DNA of 64,000 nt from Streptomyces pyxinicus (GTDB taxonomy: Bacteria > Actinomycetota > Actinomycetes > Streptomycetales > Streptomycetaceae). The stretch is taken from positions 62,001 to 126,000 of the forward strand of contig NZ_JANUGP010000001.1 of assembly GCF_024753135.1 (NCBI RefSeq), written 5' to 3'. The position numbers and the translations under genes are program-made. A model generated the notes under the pieces. That model saw only the letters and a list, made by a program, of their open reading frames with translations, was not told the DNA's origin and did not search any database. Of the stretch, positions 32,095 through 41,051 are shown one piece after another (positions within the stretch are counted from its first letter, which is position 1; every line of letters begins with the position of its first letter).

Positions 32095-33032
32095 CCGTCA
32101 ATTCCCCGAACCGAGCCGTCGTCGAACCGCAGCAGGTCGGATACGACGCGTTCCCCGAGAGCGAGGCGGCGAGCGAGGGCATGCGGGTCATCCCCGCTGA
32201 CCTCACGCCCCGGTACGCGCGTGTGACCACCGACGTGCGCTACGCCCAGAAGGACGGGTATCCCCTGCGTGTCCATGTGCTCCACCCCCCGGTGCCGGAG
32301 GACGACGAGCGCACGTTCCCGCTGATCGGCTTCGTCCAGGGATCGGGCTGGTTCCCGCAGGACCTGGGGGCGAACGCCGCCGCCCTGGCGGATTTCACCA
32401 AGCGCGGCTACGTGGTCGCCATCATCGAGTACCGCCCGTCCACGGTGGCGGCCTTCCCGGCCCAGATCCACGACACCCGCACGGCTCTGCGCTTCCTGTC
32501 CCGCAACGCCGCCAGGTTCCGCGTCGACCCGAGCAGGATCGCCCTGTGGGGCGACTCGTCCGGCGGCCACACCACCGTCCTCACGTACCTCACCGAGAAC
32601 GACCAGGCCTTCAGCGAAGAGCCCGTCGGTGAGGAGCCGTTGGGCATCCGGTGCTTCGTCGACTACTACGGGCCGACCGACATCTCCCGGATGTGCGAAG
32701 AGCCCTCCGTGCAGAACCACATCGCACCCGACAGCCCTGAAGGCATGCTCATCGGCGGCCGCGACGTACGGGAGAACCCCGAACTCGTCGCCCCCACCGT
32801 GGCCATGAACCACGTGACCCCCGACGCGGCCCTCAAGCCGCTGCTGATCATGCACGGCAGCAAGGACCGGCTCGTCCCGTTCGCCCAGAGCGTCCTGCTC
32901 CACGACGCGCTCAAGGCGGCCGGCCAGCCCGTCACGTTCTACAAGCTGGCCGGCGCGGACCACGGCGGAGCGCCGTTCTGGCAGGAGGATGTCCTCGACA
33001 TCGTCGACGCATTCCTCAAGGCCCATCTGTAG
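32091..33032 (+). CDS. Alpha/beta hydrolase (esterase, BD-FAE type)
   Basis: 313 residues. The nucleophile elbow is IALWGDSSGGHTTVL (GDSSGGH), the catalytic aspartate is in HGSKDRLVPFAQS and the histidine in GADHGGAPFW, as in carbohydrate-esterase-like hydrolases. No signal peptide, so it acts inside the cell after uptake. It overlaps the MFS gene (ATGA), and a strong terminator follows. The ROK regulator suggests a sugar ester or glycoside-linked substrate, but this is inference. Confidence 0.88.
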   Translation: MTVNSPNRAVVEPQQVGYDAFPESEAASEGMRVIPADLTPRYARVTTDVRYAQKDGYPLRVHVLHPPVPEDDERTFPLIGFVQGSGWFPQDLGANAAALADFTKRGYVVAIIEYRPSTVAAFPAQIHDTRTALRFLSRNAARFRVDPSRIALWGDSSGGHTTVLTYLTENDQAFSEEPVGEEPLGIRCFVDYYGPTDISRMCEEPSVQNHIAPDSPEGMLIGGRDVRENPELVAPTVAMNHVTPDAALKPLLIMHGSKDRLVPFAQSVLLHDALKAAGQPVTFYKLAGADHGGAPFWQEDVLDIVDAFLKAHL

Positions 33033-33042
33033 AGCAGCACTT

Positions 33043-33076
33043 GAGCGTTGCGGCGGCCGACCGCCGGGCAACGCTC
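33043..33076. terminator. Strong hairpin terminator
   Basis: GAGCGTTGC (33043-33051) pairs with GCAACGCTC (33068-33076), with an additional inner CGGCGG/CCGCCG pairing. It lies between the convergent esterase and GntR genes and can serve both. Confidence 0.75.
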
Positions 33077-33126
33077 GCCGCCGCGGCGCTCTGGCCCGCC
33101 CCGCCCGGGGGGGCCGGAGCGCCGCA

Positions 33127-33891
33127 TCAGCGCTGGGGGTCGGCGAGGCTCGTGTTGTGCTCGTGGATGAGCCGCAGCGCCGTCTCGCGGTCACGTGCGT
33201 CGAGGGCGTCCACGAGGTCGCGGTGCAGCTGGTGGCGCTCGGCGATGTAGTCGGCGAGCGGCTGGTCGCTCGCGGGCAGCACGTCCAGGGTGTGGGTCTC
33301 GATCAGGTCGAGGAGGTTGTCGTAGAGCGACCTCAGCAGCGAGTTCGGGCTGATCGCCGCGATCCGCGCGTGCAGCTTCCAGTTGGCGTGGACGAAGGCG
33401 ACGGGGTCGCTCGCGGTGGCCGCCGCCGCCATGTCCTCGATCCGCTCGCGCAGGTCCGCGATGTCGGCCGGCGAGGCGTGCCACAGCGCGTCCTCGATGA
33501 GCAGCGGGTCGAGCGCGTCCCGGATGCGCACGGCGTCCGCCACGTCCGTCTCCTGCGCGTCCAGGGCGAGCACGGAATTGCCGAGGCGGACCATGGGGGA
33601 CTGCTCGGCCACGAAGATCCCGCCTCCCGGGCCGGGCCTGACGGTGACCAGACCGCGGGACTGGAGCAGGCGCAGCGACTCGTTGAAGGTCCCGACCGAC
33701 ACCGCGCACCGCGTACGCAGGGACTCCTTCGTGCCGAGCCTGGCACCGGGTCGCGCGGCCTCGGTGAGCTGGGCGATGTGCTGCGCCGCCTGCTCGGCCC
33801 GGCTGGTGGCCTTCGTGCGTGCGGCATCACGTGCGGTGCTCAAGGCTCTCCTCCGACGCTTCCCTGAATTGATTATGGAGGTTACTCCCAT
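33127..33891 (-). CDS. GntR family regulator with FCD domain (module B)
   Basis: About 254 residues. The DNA-binding part includes LGTKESLRTRCAVSVGTFNESLRLLQSRGLVTVRPGPGGGIFVAE, and the FCD domain has ANWKLHARIAAISPNSLL. ATG 33891 is chosen because GAGGGGG lies just upstream; GTG 33909 is possible. It is divergent from the FAH/extradiol dioxygenase/hydroxylase operon, with an inverted-repeat operator between. It differs clearly from the IclR regulator of module A. Confidence 0.9.
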   Translation of the reverse strand: MGVTSIINSGKRRRRALSTARDAARTKATSRAEQAAQHIAQLTEAARPGARLGTKESLRTRCAVSVGTFNESLRLLQSRGLVTVRPGPGGGIFVAEQSPMVRLGNSVLALDAQETDVADAVRIRDALDPLLIEDALWHASPADIADLRERIEDMAAAATASDPVAFVHANWKLHARIAAISPNSLLRSLYDNLLDLIETHTLDVLPASDQPLADYIAERHQLHRDLVDALDARDRETALRLIHEHNTSLADPQR

Positions 33892-33941
33892 GCCCCCTCT
33901 TGACGTCACCGGAGGACCGGGAGCAGCATCACCCTAATCAT

Positions 33942-33965
33942 CATGCTGAATTCGACGTCAGCATG
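33942..33965. promoter_or_regulatory. Operator between GntR and the module B operon
   Basis: CATGCTGA (33942-33949), eight bases, TCAGCATG (33958-33965): perfect eight-base arms in the divergent gap, 28 bases before the FAH start. It is the best candidate site for the divergent GntR protein. Confidence 0.65.
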
Positions 33966-33993
33966 CTCCCTTGATGCCGACGAGGAGCACTCC

Positions 33994-34842
33994 ATGCGGA
34001 TCGCCAATGTCTGCGGCCGACTGGCTCTGATCACCGACGACCAGACCCGGGCCGTCGACGTCGAGGAGGCCGGCGGCGGGCGCTTCGGCGCGGACCCGCA
34101 GGCCGTGTACGAGCGCTGGACGGAGTTCCGGTCCTGGGCCGCCACTGTCGAGCTCCCCCCGGGCCGCCCGTTCGAGGCCGTCGACCTCGGCTCCCCCGCA
34201 CCCGCCCCGCGCCAGCTGTTCGCCATCGGGCTCAACTATCGCAAGCACGCGTCCGAGGCGGGCTTCGCGGTCCCCGAGGGCCTCCCTCCGGTGTTCACGA
34301 AGTTCGCCACCAGCATCTCGGGCCCGGTCACCGAGGTCGCGCTGCCGACCGGCGGGCACACCGACTGGGAGGTCGAGCTGGTCGCGGTGATCGGCACCAG
34401 GGCGGAGCACGTGGCCGAGGCCGACGCCTGGTCGCATGTGGCCGGGCTCACGGCAGGTCAGGACATCTCGGAGCGGATCTCCCAGCTGGCCGGCCCCGTA
34501 CCGCAGTTCAGCCTCGGCAAGTCCTTCCCGGGGTTCACACCGATGGGCCCCTGGCTCGTCACTCCGGACGAGTTCGACAACCCGGACGACCTCGAACTCG
34601 GCTGCCGCATCAACGGCGAACAGGTCCAGAAGGGCCGTACCCGCGACCTGATATTCACCGTCCCCACCCTGATCTCGAAGCTGTCCGCCGTGCTGCCGCT
34701 CCTGCCCGGCGACGTCGTCTTCACGGGCACCCCGGCCGGCGTCGGCCTGGGCCGCGATCCGCAGCGCTGGCTGGCCCCCGGGGACGTCCTGGTCTCGTCC
34801 GTCGAGGGCATCGGCGAGCTGCGCCAGACCTTCCACGCCTGA
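33994..34842 (+). CDS. Fumarylacetoacetate hydrolase family protein (module B)
   Basis: 282 residues. LFAIGLNYRKHASEAGF, TDWEVELVAVIGTRAEHV (metal-binding acidic residues) and LLPGDVVFTGTPAGVG define the family. It probably hydrolyses or decarboxylates the product of the dioxygenase encoded next. ATG 33994 has GAGGAG upstream; an earlier in-frame ATG at 33943 falls inside the operator and is rejected. It is the first gene of the module B operon. Confidence 0.92.
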   Translation: MRIANVCGRLALITDDQTRAVDVEEAGGGRFGADPQAVYERWTEFRSWAATVELPPGRPFEAVDLGSPAPAPRQLFAIGLNYRKHASEAGFAVPEGLPPVFTKFATSISGPVTEVALPTGGHTDWEVELVAVIGTRAEHVAEADAWSHVAGLTAGQDISERISQLAGPVPQFSLGKSFPGFTPMGPWLVTPDEFDNPDDLELGCRINGEQVQKGRTRDLIFTVPTLISKLSAVLPLLPGDVVFTGTPAGVGLGRDPQRWLAPGDVLVSSVEGIGELRQTFHA

Positions 34843-34887
34843 CCCGGCCCCGCCCGCGCCACGGAACCGGACAAAGGAGTCCCCGCC

Positions 34888-35814
34888 ATGGCACTGCACC
34901 GCCTGACCTCCCTCACGATGGGGGTCCCGAACGTCGCCGAAACCGCCGCCTACTACGCCGACTTCGGCCTCTCGCCCGAGAGCGACGGCTGGTTCGCCAC
35001 CCGCGACGGCGGACGCCAGCTGCACATCGTGCACGCCCCGACCCGCCGCCTGGTCGAGGTGCGCGTCGGCGTCGACGACTCCGACGACCTGGCCGCCGCC
35101 GCGTCCCGCCTGGAGCGCATCGGCGTTCCGGGCGAACGGCACGGCTCGTCGCTGGCGGCCCGCGACAAGGCCACCGGGGTACGCGCCGTCCTCGAAGTCG
35201 CCCCCAGGATCACCCAGTCCCCGGTCTCGGCGATTCCCTACAACGGCCCCGGCCGCGTCGAGCGGGCCGGCACCCGCGCCCCCGGTGTCCTGCGCGATAC
35301 CCCCGTCCGCCCCCGCAAGCTCGGCCACGCCGTCGTCGGCACCACCGACTTCGAGGCGACCTCCTCGTTCTTCCGCGATGGACTCGGCTTCAAGGCCAGC
35401 GACTACATCAAGGGCGAGGGCGCCTTCCTGCGTTGCTCCACCGACCACCACAACATCCTGGTCCTCAACGCTCCGGTCACCTTCCTGCATCACACGTCCT
35501 GGCAGGTCGACGACATCGACGAGGTGGGCCGCGGGGCCACCGCGATGCTCCGGGAGCACCCCGAGCGGCACGTCTGGGGCCTGGGCCGGCACCACGCCGG
35601 GTCCAACTTCTTCTGGTACCTCAAGGATCCGGCCGGGAACTTCTCCGAGTACTACTCCGACATGGACTGCGTCGTGGACGACCAGCTGTGGACGCCCGAA
35701 GTCCTCGAAGGCGCGCGGGGGTTGTTCGCCTGGGGTCCGCCGCCGCCTCCGTCCTTCCTGCGCCCCGAGGACCTCGCCGCGCTGATGACCGGAACCCACA
35801 GTGCGGGGCGGTGA
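34888..35814 (+). CDS. Extradiol ring-cleavage dioxygenase (two-domain VOC)
   Basis: 308 residues, the size of 2,3-dihydroxybiphenyl/catechol 2,3-dioxygenases. The C-terminal catalytic domain shows the iron ligands His in KLGHAVVGT, His in FLHHTSWQVDD and Glu in GNFSEYYSD, and the second-sphere His in LGRHHAGSNFFWYLKDPAGN. It should cleave a catechol meta to the hydroxyls. It stands between FAH and hydroxylase genes, the normal order of a meta pathway. AAAGGAG precedes ATG 34888. Confidence 0.93.
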   Translation: MALHRLTSLTMGVPNVAETAAYYADFGLSPESDGWFATRDGGRQLHIVHAPTRRLVEVRVGVDDSDDLAAAASRLERIGVPGERHGSSLAARDKATGVRAVLEVAPRITQSPVSAIPYNGPGRVERAGTRAPGVLRDTPVRPRKLGHAVVGTTDFEATSSFFRDGLGFKASDYIKGEGAFLRCSTDHHNILVLNAPVTFLHHTSWQVDDIDEVGRGATAMLREHPERHVWGLGRHHAGSNFFWYLKDPAGNFSEYYSDMDCVVDDQLWTPEVLEGARGLFAWGPPPPPSFLRPEDLAALMTGTHSAGR

Positions 35815-35818
35815 CCCG

Positions 35819-37459
35819 ATGACCGGCGGGACGTCCTCCGCGTACGACGTGGCGATCGTCGGCTTCGGCCCCGTCGGCCAGCTCCTCTCCCTGCTGCTCG
35901 CACGCGCCGGTCACGAGGTGCTCGTACTCGAACGCTGGCCCACACCCTACGAGTTGCCGCGAGCGGTGCACTTCGACGACGAGATCGGCCGGATCCTCCA
36001 GTTCGCGGGCGTCGGCGAGCGGGTACGGGCGGTCACCGAGCCGGTGCCGGACCACTACGAGTGGCGGAACCGCGACGGGGACGCCCTGCTCCGTATCGAC
36101 TGGTCGGGCAACGGCCCCTCGGGATGGCCGGTCGCCAACTTCTTCTCCCAGCCCGACCTGGAAGCCGTACTCACCGCGGCCGCCGCCGGACAGCCGAGCA
36201 TCACCCTGTGCCGCGGCCGGGAGGTCGTCGGTCTCCACGAAGGTGACGAGCACGTCGAGTTGGTCACGGGGACGGGCGAGACGTTCCGGGCCCGCTTCGT
36301 CGTGGGGGCCGACGGCGCCAACAGCTTCGTACGCTCCCGCATGCGTACCGCCGTCACCGACCTGGGCTACTTCCATGACTGGCTCATCGTCGACGTCCTC
36401 CCCCAGGACACCGACACCGTGTGGTCCCCGATGAACTGGCAGCTGTGCGACCCGCGGCGGCCCACGACGCTCGTCTCGGGCGGTCCCGGGCGGCGCCGCT
36501 GGGAGTTCATGCGCCTGCCCGGCGAGAGCGTCACGGACCTGAACTCCCTCGACGCGGCCTGGCACTTGCTCAAGCCCTGGGGGCGCACCCCGGACAACAC
36601 CACCATCGAACGGCACGCCGTCTACACCTTCCAGGCCCGCTGGGCCGACACCTGGCGCGAGGGCCGGCTGCTGCTCGCGGGGGACGCCGCGCACCAGATG
36701 CCGCCGTTCGCCGGACAGGGCATGTGCTCGGGACTGCGCGACGCGATGAACCTCGCCTGGAAGCTCGGCCTGGTACTCGACGGCACCGTGTCCCCCGCCC
36801 TCCTGGACACCTACACCAGTGAGCGGCGCGACCACGTCCAGCACGCCATCGGCATGTCGATGGCGCTGGGGAAGGTCATCTGCGTACCCGACGAGGCAGC
36901 GGCCACCGCACGCGACGCGCGCATGATCGCCGCCGGGGCGGACCCCGCTCGCGTACTCCCCGACATGCCCCCGCCGGTCCTGGGTGACGGCGTCCTGCAA
37001 CGCGGCGAGGACGGCACGTCCCGCGCCCCCGGCGCCGGGCACCTCACCCCTCAGCACCGGGTCACCCGCCGGGGCCGTACCGCGCCGTTGGACGACATCA
37101 CCGGCGGTGGCTTCGTCGTCCTGGCCGACGGTGACGCCGCGTGCTCCGAACTCGATCTCCGCGACCGGGAGTTCCTGGACCGGATCGGCGCGACGATCCT
37201 CCCGCTGCACTCTCCGGCCACGGCCGGCGCGGAGTACGTCGACTCCGACGACGCCTGTCTGCCGCACCTGCCCGGACACGGCCACGTCGCGGCCGTCATC
37301 CGCCCCGACTTCTACCTCTTCGGCACGGCCACGACCCCCCTCGAACTCCACCACCTGATCGGCGAGTTGCGGGCACGGTTGCGGCCACCTTCCCCGGACG
37401 CGGCACGCCCCACGACCTCACCCAGTCTTGCTATACAGAACCAGCATCCTGTTATGTAG
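35819..37459 (+). CDS. MhpA-type 3-(3-hydroxyphenyl)propionate hydroxylase
   Basis: About 546 residues. Motifs are VAIVGFGPVGQLLSLLLARAG, FVVGADGANSFVRSRM (DG motif) and GDAAHQMPPFAGQGMCSGLRDAMNLAWK. The PRAVHFDDEIGRILQFAG region is the hydroxylase signature shared by MhpA and related enzymes. It would convert a 3-hydroxyaryl acid into a catechol for the dioxygenase encoded upstream. ATG 35819 starts four bases after the dioxygenase stop; a GTG-like start 18 bases earlier would overlap it. The exact substrate is inferred. Confidence 0.9.
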   Translation: MTGGTSSAYDVAIVGFGPVGQLLSLLLARAGHEVLVLERWPTPYELPRAVHFDDEIGRILQFAGVGERVRAVTEPVPDHYEWRNRDGDALLRIDWSGNGPSGWPVANFFSQPDLEAVLTAAAAGQPSITLCRGREVVGLHEGDEHVELVTGTGETFRARFVVGADGANSFVRSRMRTAVTDLGYFHDWLIVDVLPQDTDTVWSPMNWQLCDPRRPTTLVSGGPGRRRWEFMRLPGESVTDLNSLDAAWHLLKPWGRTPDNTTIERHAVYTFQARWADTWREGRLLLAGDAAHQMPPFAGQGMCSGLRDAMNLAWKLGLVLDGTVSPALLDTYTSERRDHVQHAIGMSMALGKVICVPDEAAATARDARMIAAGADPARVLPDMPPPVLGDGVLQRGEDGTSRAPGAGHLTPQHRVTRRGRTAPLDDITGGGFVVLADGDAACSELDLRDREFLDRIGATILPLHSPATAGAEYVDSDDACLPHLPGHGHVAAVIRPDFYLFGTATTPLELHHLIGELRARLRPPSPDAARPTTSPSLAIQNQHPVM

Positions 37460-37492
37460 GGCATAGTACCGTCGGTCGAAAGAGGCATTCCC

Positions 37493-38572
37493 GTGACGCA
37501 ACCCACCACCGCCACCGAAGTCTGGGTGTACGAGAACGGAGGGCCCGAGCAACTGACCGTGGAGGAACGCCGGCTGCCCGACCCGGGGCCCCACGACGTG
37601 CTGGTGTCCGTGGACACCACGGCCCTCTCCGGCTGGGACCTCAGGTACCGCAAGGGTCTCGGCGACATCGTCCTGCCCGGCCGAAACCCCTTCCCCCTGC
37701 CGCAGCGCCTGGGCCGGGAAGGCGCCGGCACCGTACTCGCCGTAGGCAGCGCGGTCACGGCTTTCCAGGCCGGCGACAAGGTGGCAGGCGTCGTCCACCC
37801 GGAGAACCCGACCGCTCTTGAGACCTACCGCGGCCTGGGCAACCTCTCCACGGGCATCGCCATCCCCGGGCACCAGAGCCCCGGCAGCTACGCGTCACAC
37901 CTGATCCGCGACGAGAGCCTGTGGCTGCCGCTGCCGGCGGACGCCGATCTCGAACAGGCCGCGGTCACCCTGTGGCCGTACGGCACCAGTCACCGCATCC
38001 TGCGCGACCGGCTCCGCGTACAAGCGGGTGACACGCTGCTCGTGGCCGGCGGCACGGGTCCGATGGGCCTGGCCATGCTCAACCTGGCGGCCGTCTTCGG
38101 CCTGCGCACCATCGCCACCACCCGCCAGGCCGCGCGTGCCGAGGGGCTGCGCGCCGCCGGTGCCGACGAGGTCGTCGTCACCACCGATCTCACCGCGGCC
38201 CGGGCCCACATCCGGGACCTGACCGGCGGTCGGGGTGCCGACCACGCGATCGACAACACCGGCAACAGCGATCTGCTGCGCCTCCTGATCGACAGCCTGC
38301 GCCTCGGCGGCCGCCTCTGCCCCGCGTCCGGCTCGATGAACACACCGGGCCCCATGCCCTTCGCGGTGCTGGATCTGACCATGCTGGAGTGCGACATCGT
38401 CGGAATCCGCGGCGCCCGCCAGGAGGACGCCCTACGCGTCCTCGACCTCCTCGCCCAAGGCCGCGTCCACTCCCCCATCGCCGCCCGTTTCCCCCTGACC
38501 AAGGCGGCCGACGCCCACGCGTACATGGAGAACGACACCGAGCACGTCGGCCGCATCCTCCTCAAGCCGTAG
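37493..38572 (+). CDS. Zinc-independent MDR oxidoreductase
   Basis: 359 residues of the medium-chain dehydrogenase/quinone reductase type. It has an N-terminal GroES-like part with PLPQRLGREGAGTVLAVG, a Rossmann motif (VAGGTGPMGLAMLNLAA) and no catalytic or structural zinc cysteines. AGAGG precedes GTG 37493, 33 bases after the hydroxylase stop. A role in reducing an aldehyde, enone or quinone from the pathway is plausible but unproven. The large hairpin at 38632 ends this transcription unit. Confidence 0.88.
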   Translation: MTQPTTATEVWVYENGGPEQLTVEERRLPDPGPHDVLVSVDTTALSGWDLRYRKGLGDIVLPGRNPFPLPQRLGREGAGTVLAVGSAVTAFQAGDKVAGVVHPENPTALETYRGLGNLSTGIAIPGHQSPGSYASHLIRDESLWLPLPADADLEQAAVTLWPYGTSHRILRDRLRVQAGDTLLVAGGTGPMGLAMLNLAAVFGLRTIATTRQAARAEGLRAAGADEVVVTTDLTAARAHIRDLTGGRGADHAIDNTGNSDLLRLLIDSLRLGGRLCPASGSMNTPGPMPFAVLDLTMLECDIVGIRGARQEDALRVLDLLAQGRVHSPIAARFPLTKAADAHAYMENDTEHVGRILLKP

Positions 38573-38631
38573 CGACCGGGCGCGCAACCACGAACGGTGC
38601 CCCGGCCGGTGTCCGCAAGGGCGGCGAAACC

Positions 38632-38673
38632 ATCAGGGGCCGGTGTCGGACTGCTCCGACACCGGCCCCTGAT
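38632..38673. terminator. Long bidirectional terminator between module B and tRNA-Pro
   Basis: A perfect 19-base-pair stem (38632-38650 with 38655-38673; arm beginning ATCAGGGGCCGGTG) with a four-base loop CTGC. It follows the oxidoreductase gene and lies 17 bases beyond the 3' end of tRNA-Pro, so it can end both transcripts. Confidence 0.9.
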
Positions 38674-38689
38674 CTACGACCGTCTCCAG

Positions 38690-38763
<74 letters not shown>

Positions 38764-38809
38764 GCCGCGATCCCACCCGGAGTGGCCCGTGTGATCACGC
38801 AGGTCAACC

Positions 38810-40237
38810 CTACCGCACCCCGGCCGGTGTCCGTGCCGTACCCGGTGTGGTGGCCGGGGTGAGGGGGGTGGGGCGGCGGGCCGGGACCAGGAGGGCGGCG
38901 CCGGCCGCGGCCAGGCACAGGAGGGACAGCAGGGCCCAGCCGTGGGTGTAGCCGGAGGCCTGGGGCAGGCCGGAGGGCTGGAGCCGGCCGGTGACGAGGA
39001 CGCTGGTGAGGGCCGCGCCGATGGAGCCGCCGATGGTGCGGATGTTGGCGTTCATGCCGGTCGCGGCGCCGGTCTGCTCGGGCGGGACGCTGCCGACGAT
39101 CAGGTTGGCCATGGAGGCGAAGGCCAGGCCGATGCCGAGGCCGAAGAGGCCGGCGACGACGGCGATCTGCCACCGCTCGTCATGCCACAGGGTGAGGAAG
39201 CCGCAGGCCAGGGCGCCCAGGGCGGCTCCGGTGGTGAGCAGGGCCTTGGCGCCGACGCGGGGTTCGAGCCGGCCCGAGAGGATCCCGGAGAGGAACATCG
39301 CCAGCAGCATCGGGAGCATCAGCAGGCCGGAGGCGGTGACGCTGGCGCCGAAGCCGTACCCGGCCGCGGTCGGCGTCTGGACGAAGCCCGGCAGGAAGGA
39401 CCAGATCGCGTACATGCCGGCGCCGAAGAGCAGCGCGGCGGTGTTGGTCGTCCACACGGCGGGCAGCCGCAGCACGCGGAGGTCGATCAGCGGGTTGCGG
39501 GAGCGGGCCTCGACGGTGAGCCAGACGGTGAAGAGGATCACGGCGGCGGCGAACAGGCCGAGCACCTTCGGCGAGCCCCAGCCCCACCGGCCGGCCTCGC
39601 TCAGCGGCAGCAGCAGCGCCACCAGCCAGGCGGACAGCAGTATGGCACCGGCCCAACCGACCTTGCCCGCAGCCCGCTTGGGGGACTCGGGGACGTAGCG
39701 CGCAGCGATCAGGACGGTCACGGCGACGATGCCGACCGGGATCCAGAACAGCCAGCGGTAGTCCAGCGCGGAGACGATCGGACCGGCGGCCACCATGCCG
39801 ACACCGCCGCCGGCGGCGATCACCGCGGAGAGGTTGCTGATGCTGCCGCTGACCCGGGACGCGGCGAACTCATCGCGGATGATGCCGAAGGACAGCGGGA
39901 AGAGGGCGCCGCCGACGCCCTGGACGACCCGGGCGGCGATCAGCACGCCGATGTTCGGGGCCAGCGCGGCTGTCAGGCAGCCCGCGAGGACGGTGACCAG
40001 CACGGCGACCAGGGTGCGTTTCTTCCCGGCGAGGTCGCCGACCCGGCCGAGGATCGGGGTGAAGACCGAAGCCGACAGCAGGTACGCCGTCATCACCCAG
40101 GTCGCGGTGGACTGGGAGGTGCCCAGGGCGTGCTGGACGGTCGGCAGGGCCGGCGCGATCAGCGACTGGAGCATGGAGAACACGCCGGCACCGGTCGCGA
40201 GGACCGCGAAGGTGAGACGCGTGGACGAGCGGGGCAT
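38810..40237 (-). CDS. MFS efflux transporter (DHA2-like)
   Basis: About 475 residues with roughly 14 predicted membrane helices: ATGAGVFSMLQSLIAPALPTVQ, GRVGDLAGKKRTLVAVL (motif A) and the exporter-like AAGGGVGMVAAGPIVSAL. GGAGAGG precedes ATG 40237. It is divergent from a TetR regulator with a repeated operator in between, so an inducible exporter is likely. The substrate is unknown. Confidence 0.9.
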   Translation of the reverse strand: MPRSSTRLTFAVLATGAGVFSMLQSLIAPALPTVQHALGTSQSTATWVMTAYLLSASVFTPILGRVGDLAGKKRTLVAVLVTVLAGCLTAALAPNIGVLIAARVVQGVGGALFPLSFGIIRDEFAASRVSGSISNLSAVIAAGGGVGMVAAGPIVSALDYRWLFWIPVGIVAVTVLIAARYVPESPKRAAGKVGWAGAILLSAWLVALLLPLSEAGRWGWGSPKVLGLFAAAVILFTVWLTVEARSRNPLIDLRVLRLPAVWTTNTAALLFGAGMYAIWSFLPGFVQTPTAAGYGFGASVTASGLLMLPMLLAMFLSGILSGRLEPRVGAKALLTTGAALGALACGFLTLWHDERWQIAVVAGLFGLGIGLAFASMANLIVGSVPPEQTGAATGMNANIRTIGGSIGAALTSVLVTGRLQPSGLPQASGYTHGWALLSLLCLAAAGAALLVPARRPTPLTPATTPGTARTPAGVR

Positions 40238-40348
40238 GAGGGTGCCTCTCCGAGACGTGTTGACGGAGGGTGTACGGACGCCCGGACATCGGAGGCCGGG
40301 GAGATCGGGGCAGGTCCGGCCACGGCGGAGCCGCCTCCGCACTGGTAA

Positions 40349-40387
40349 AGTGGAGGTACCCCTCCACTGTAGTGGAGGTAGTCCTCC
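40349..40387. promoter_or_regulatory. Tandem TetR operators between divergent MFS and tetR
   Basis: AGTGGAGG, four bases, CCTCCACT (40349-40368) is a perfect inverted repeat. AGTGGAGG, four bases, CCTCC (40371-40387) repeats most of it three bases on. Further copies of CCTCCGCTTCC-type sequence follow at about 40415 and 40428. The layout is typical of a TetR protein binding as two dimers. Confidence 0.8.
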
Positions 40388-40462
40388 GGTTCAAGAAACG
40401 GATGCTTACCTCCGCTTCCGGTACGGAGACCTCCGCTTCCACCAGCCGCCCAGGAGGCAGCA

Positions 40463-41041
40463 GTGACGGCCACGCCGTTCCCCGTCGGCGAGATCGTGGC
40501 GACCCGCCGGCCGCACCGCAAGGACGCCGCCCGCAACTACGACGCCCTGATCGCCGCCGCCCGCGAGGCCTTCGCGGAGCACGGCGCGGAGGCCTCGCTG
40601 GAGGACGTCGCCCGCCGGGCCGGCGTCGGCATCGGCACCCTGTACCGGAACTTCCCCACCCGCCGGGACCTCTTCGAGAGCGTCTACGCGGACGAGGTGA
40701 ACGCCCTGTGCCAGGCGGCCGTGGAACTGGCCGGTCGCGAGCCCTGGGCGGCGCTGACCGCCTGGCTCGACCGGTTCGCCGGCTACATGGTCACCAAGCG
40801 GGCGGTGCGCGAGGCGCTGAACGAGGAGTCGGACATCTTCACCGCCTGCCGCGACTCGATGTACGCCGCCGGCGGCCCGCTGCTGGAGCGCGCCCAGCGC
40901 GCGGGCACGGCGCGGCCGGACATGGACTTCAGCGACCTGCTGCGGATGGTCGCCGGCATCACGGCCACCGCCTTCGAGGACGACGCCCAGCGCGACCGGG
41001 TCCTCGCCATCGCCCTGGACGGAGTGCGCACCGGCCGCTGA
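40463..41041 (+). CDS. TetR family transcriptional regulator
   Basis: 192 residues. The helix-turn-helix is DALIAAAREAFAEHGAEASLEDVARRAGVGIGTLYRNFPTRRDLFES, followed by a compact ligand domain. It is presumably the repressor of the divergent MFS exporter. AGGAGG precedes GTG 40463. Confidence 0.93.
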   Translation: MTATPFPVGEIVATRRPHRKDAARNYDALIAAAREAFAEHGAEASLEDVARRAGVGIGTLYRNFPTRRDLFESVYADEVNALCQAAVELAGREPWAALTAWLDRFAGYMVTKRAVREALNEESDIFTACRDSMYAAGGPLLERAQRAGTARPDMDFSDLLRMVAGITATAFEDDAQRDRVLAIALDGVRTGR

Positions 41042-41051
41042 GGCCGGGTGG

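Noticed and set aside
37432..37461. TCCTG..ATG sequence before the MDR gene, similar to the IclR sites
   Set aside because: Only TCCTGnnATG is shared and it overlaps the end of the hydroxylase gene; too short to include in the motif set.
14641..38572. The dense regulators, MFS pumps and an ABM protein looked at first like a biosynthetic gene cluster
   Set aside because: No polyketide, peptide, terpene or other core synthase is present, and the enzymes fit aromatic catabolism.
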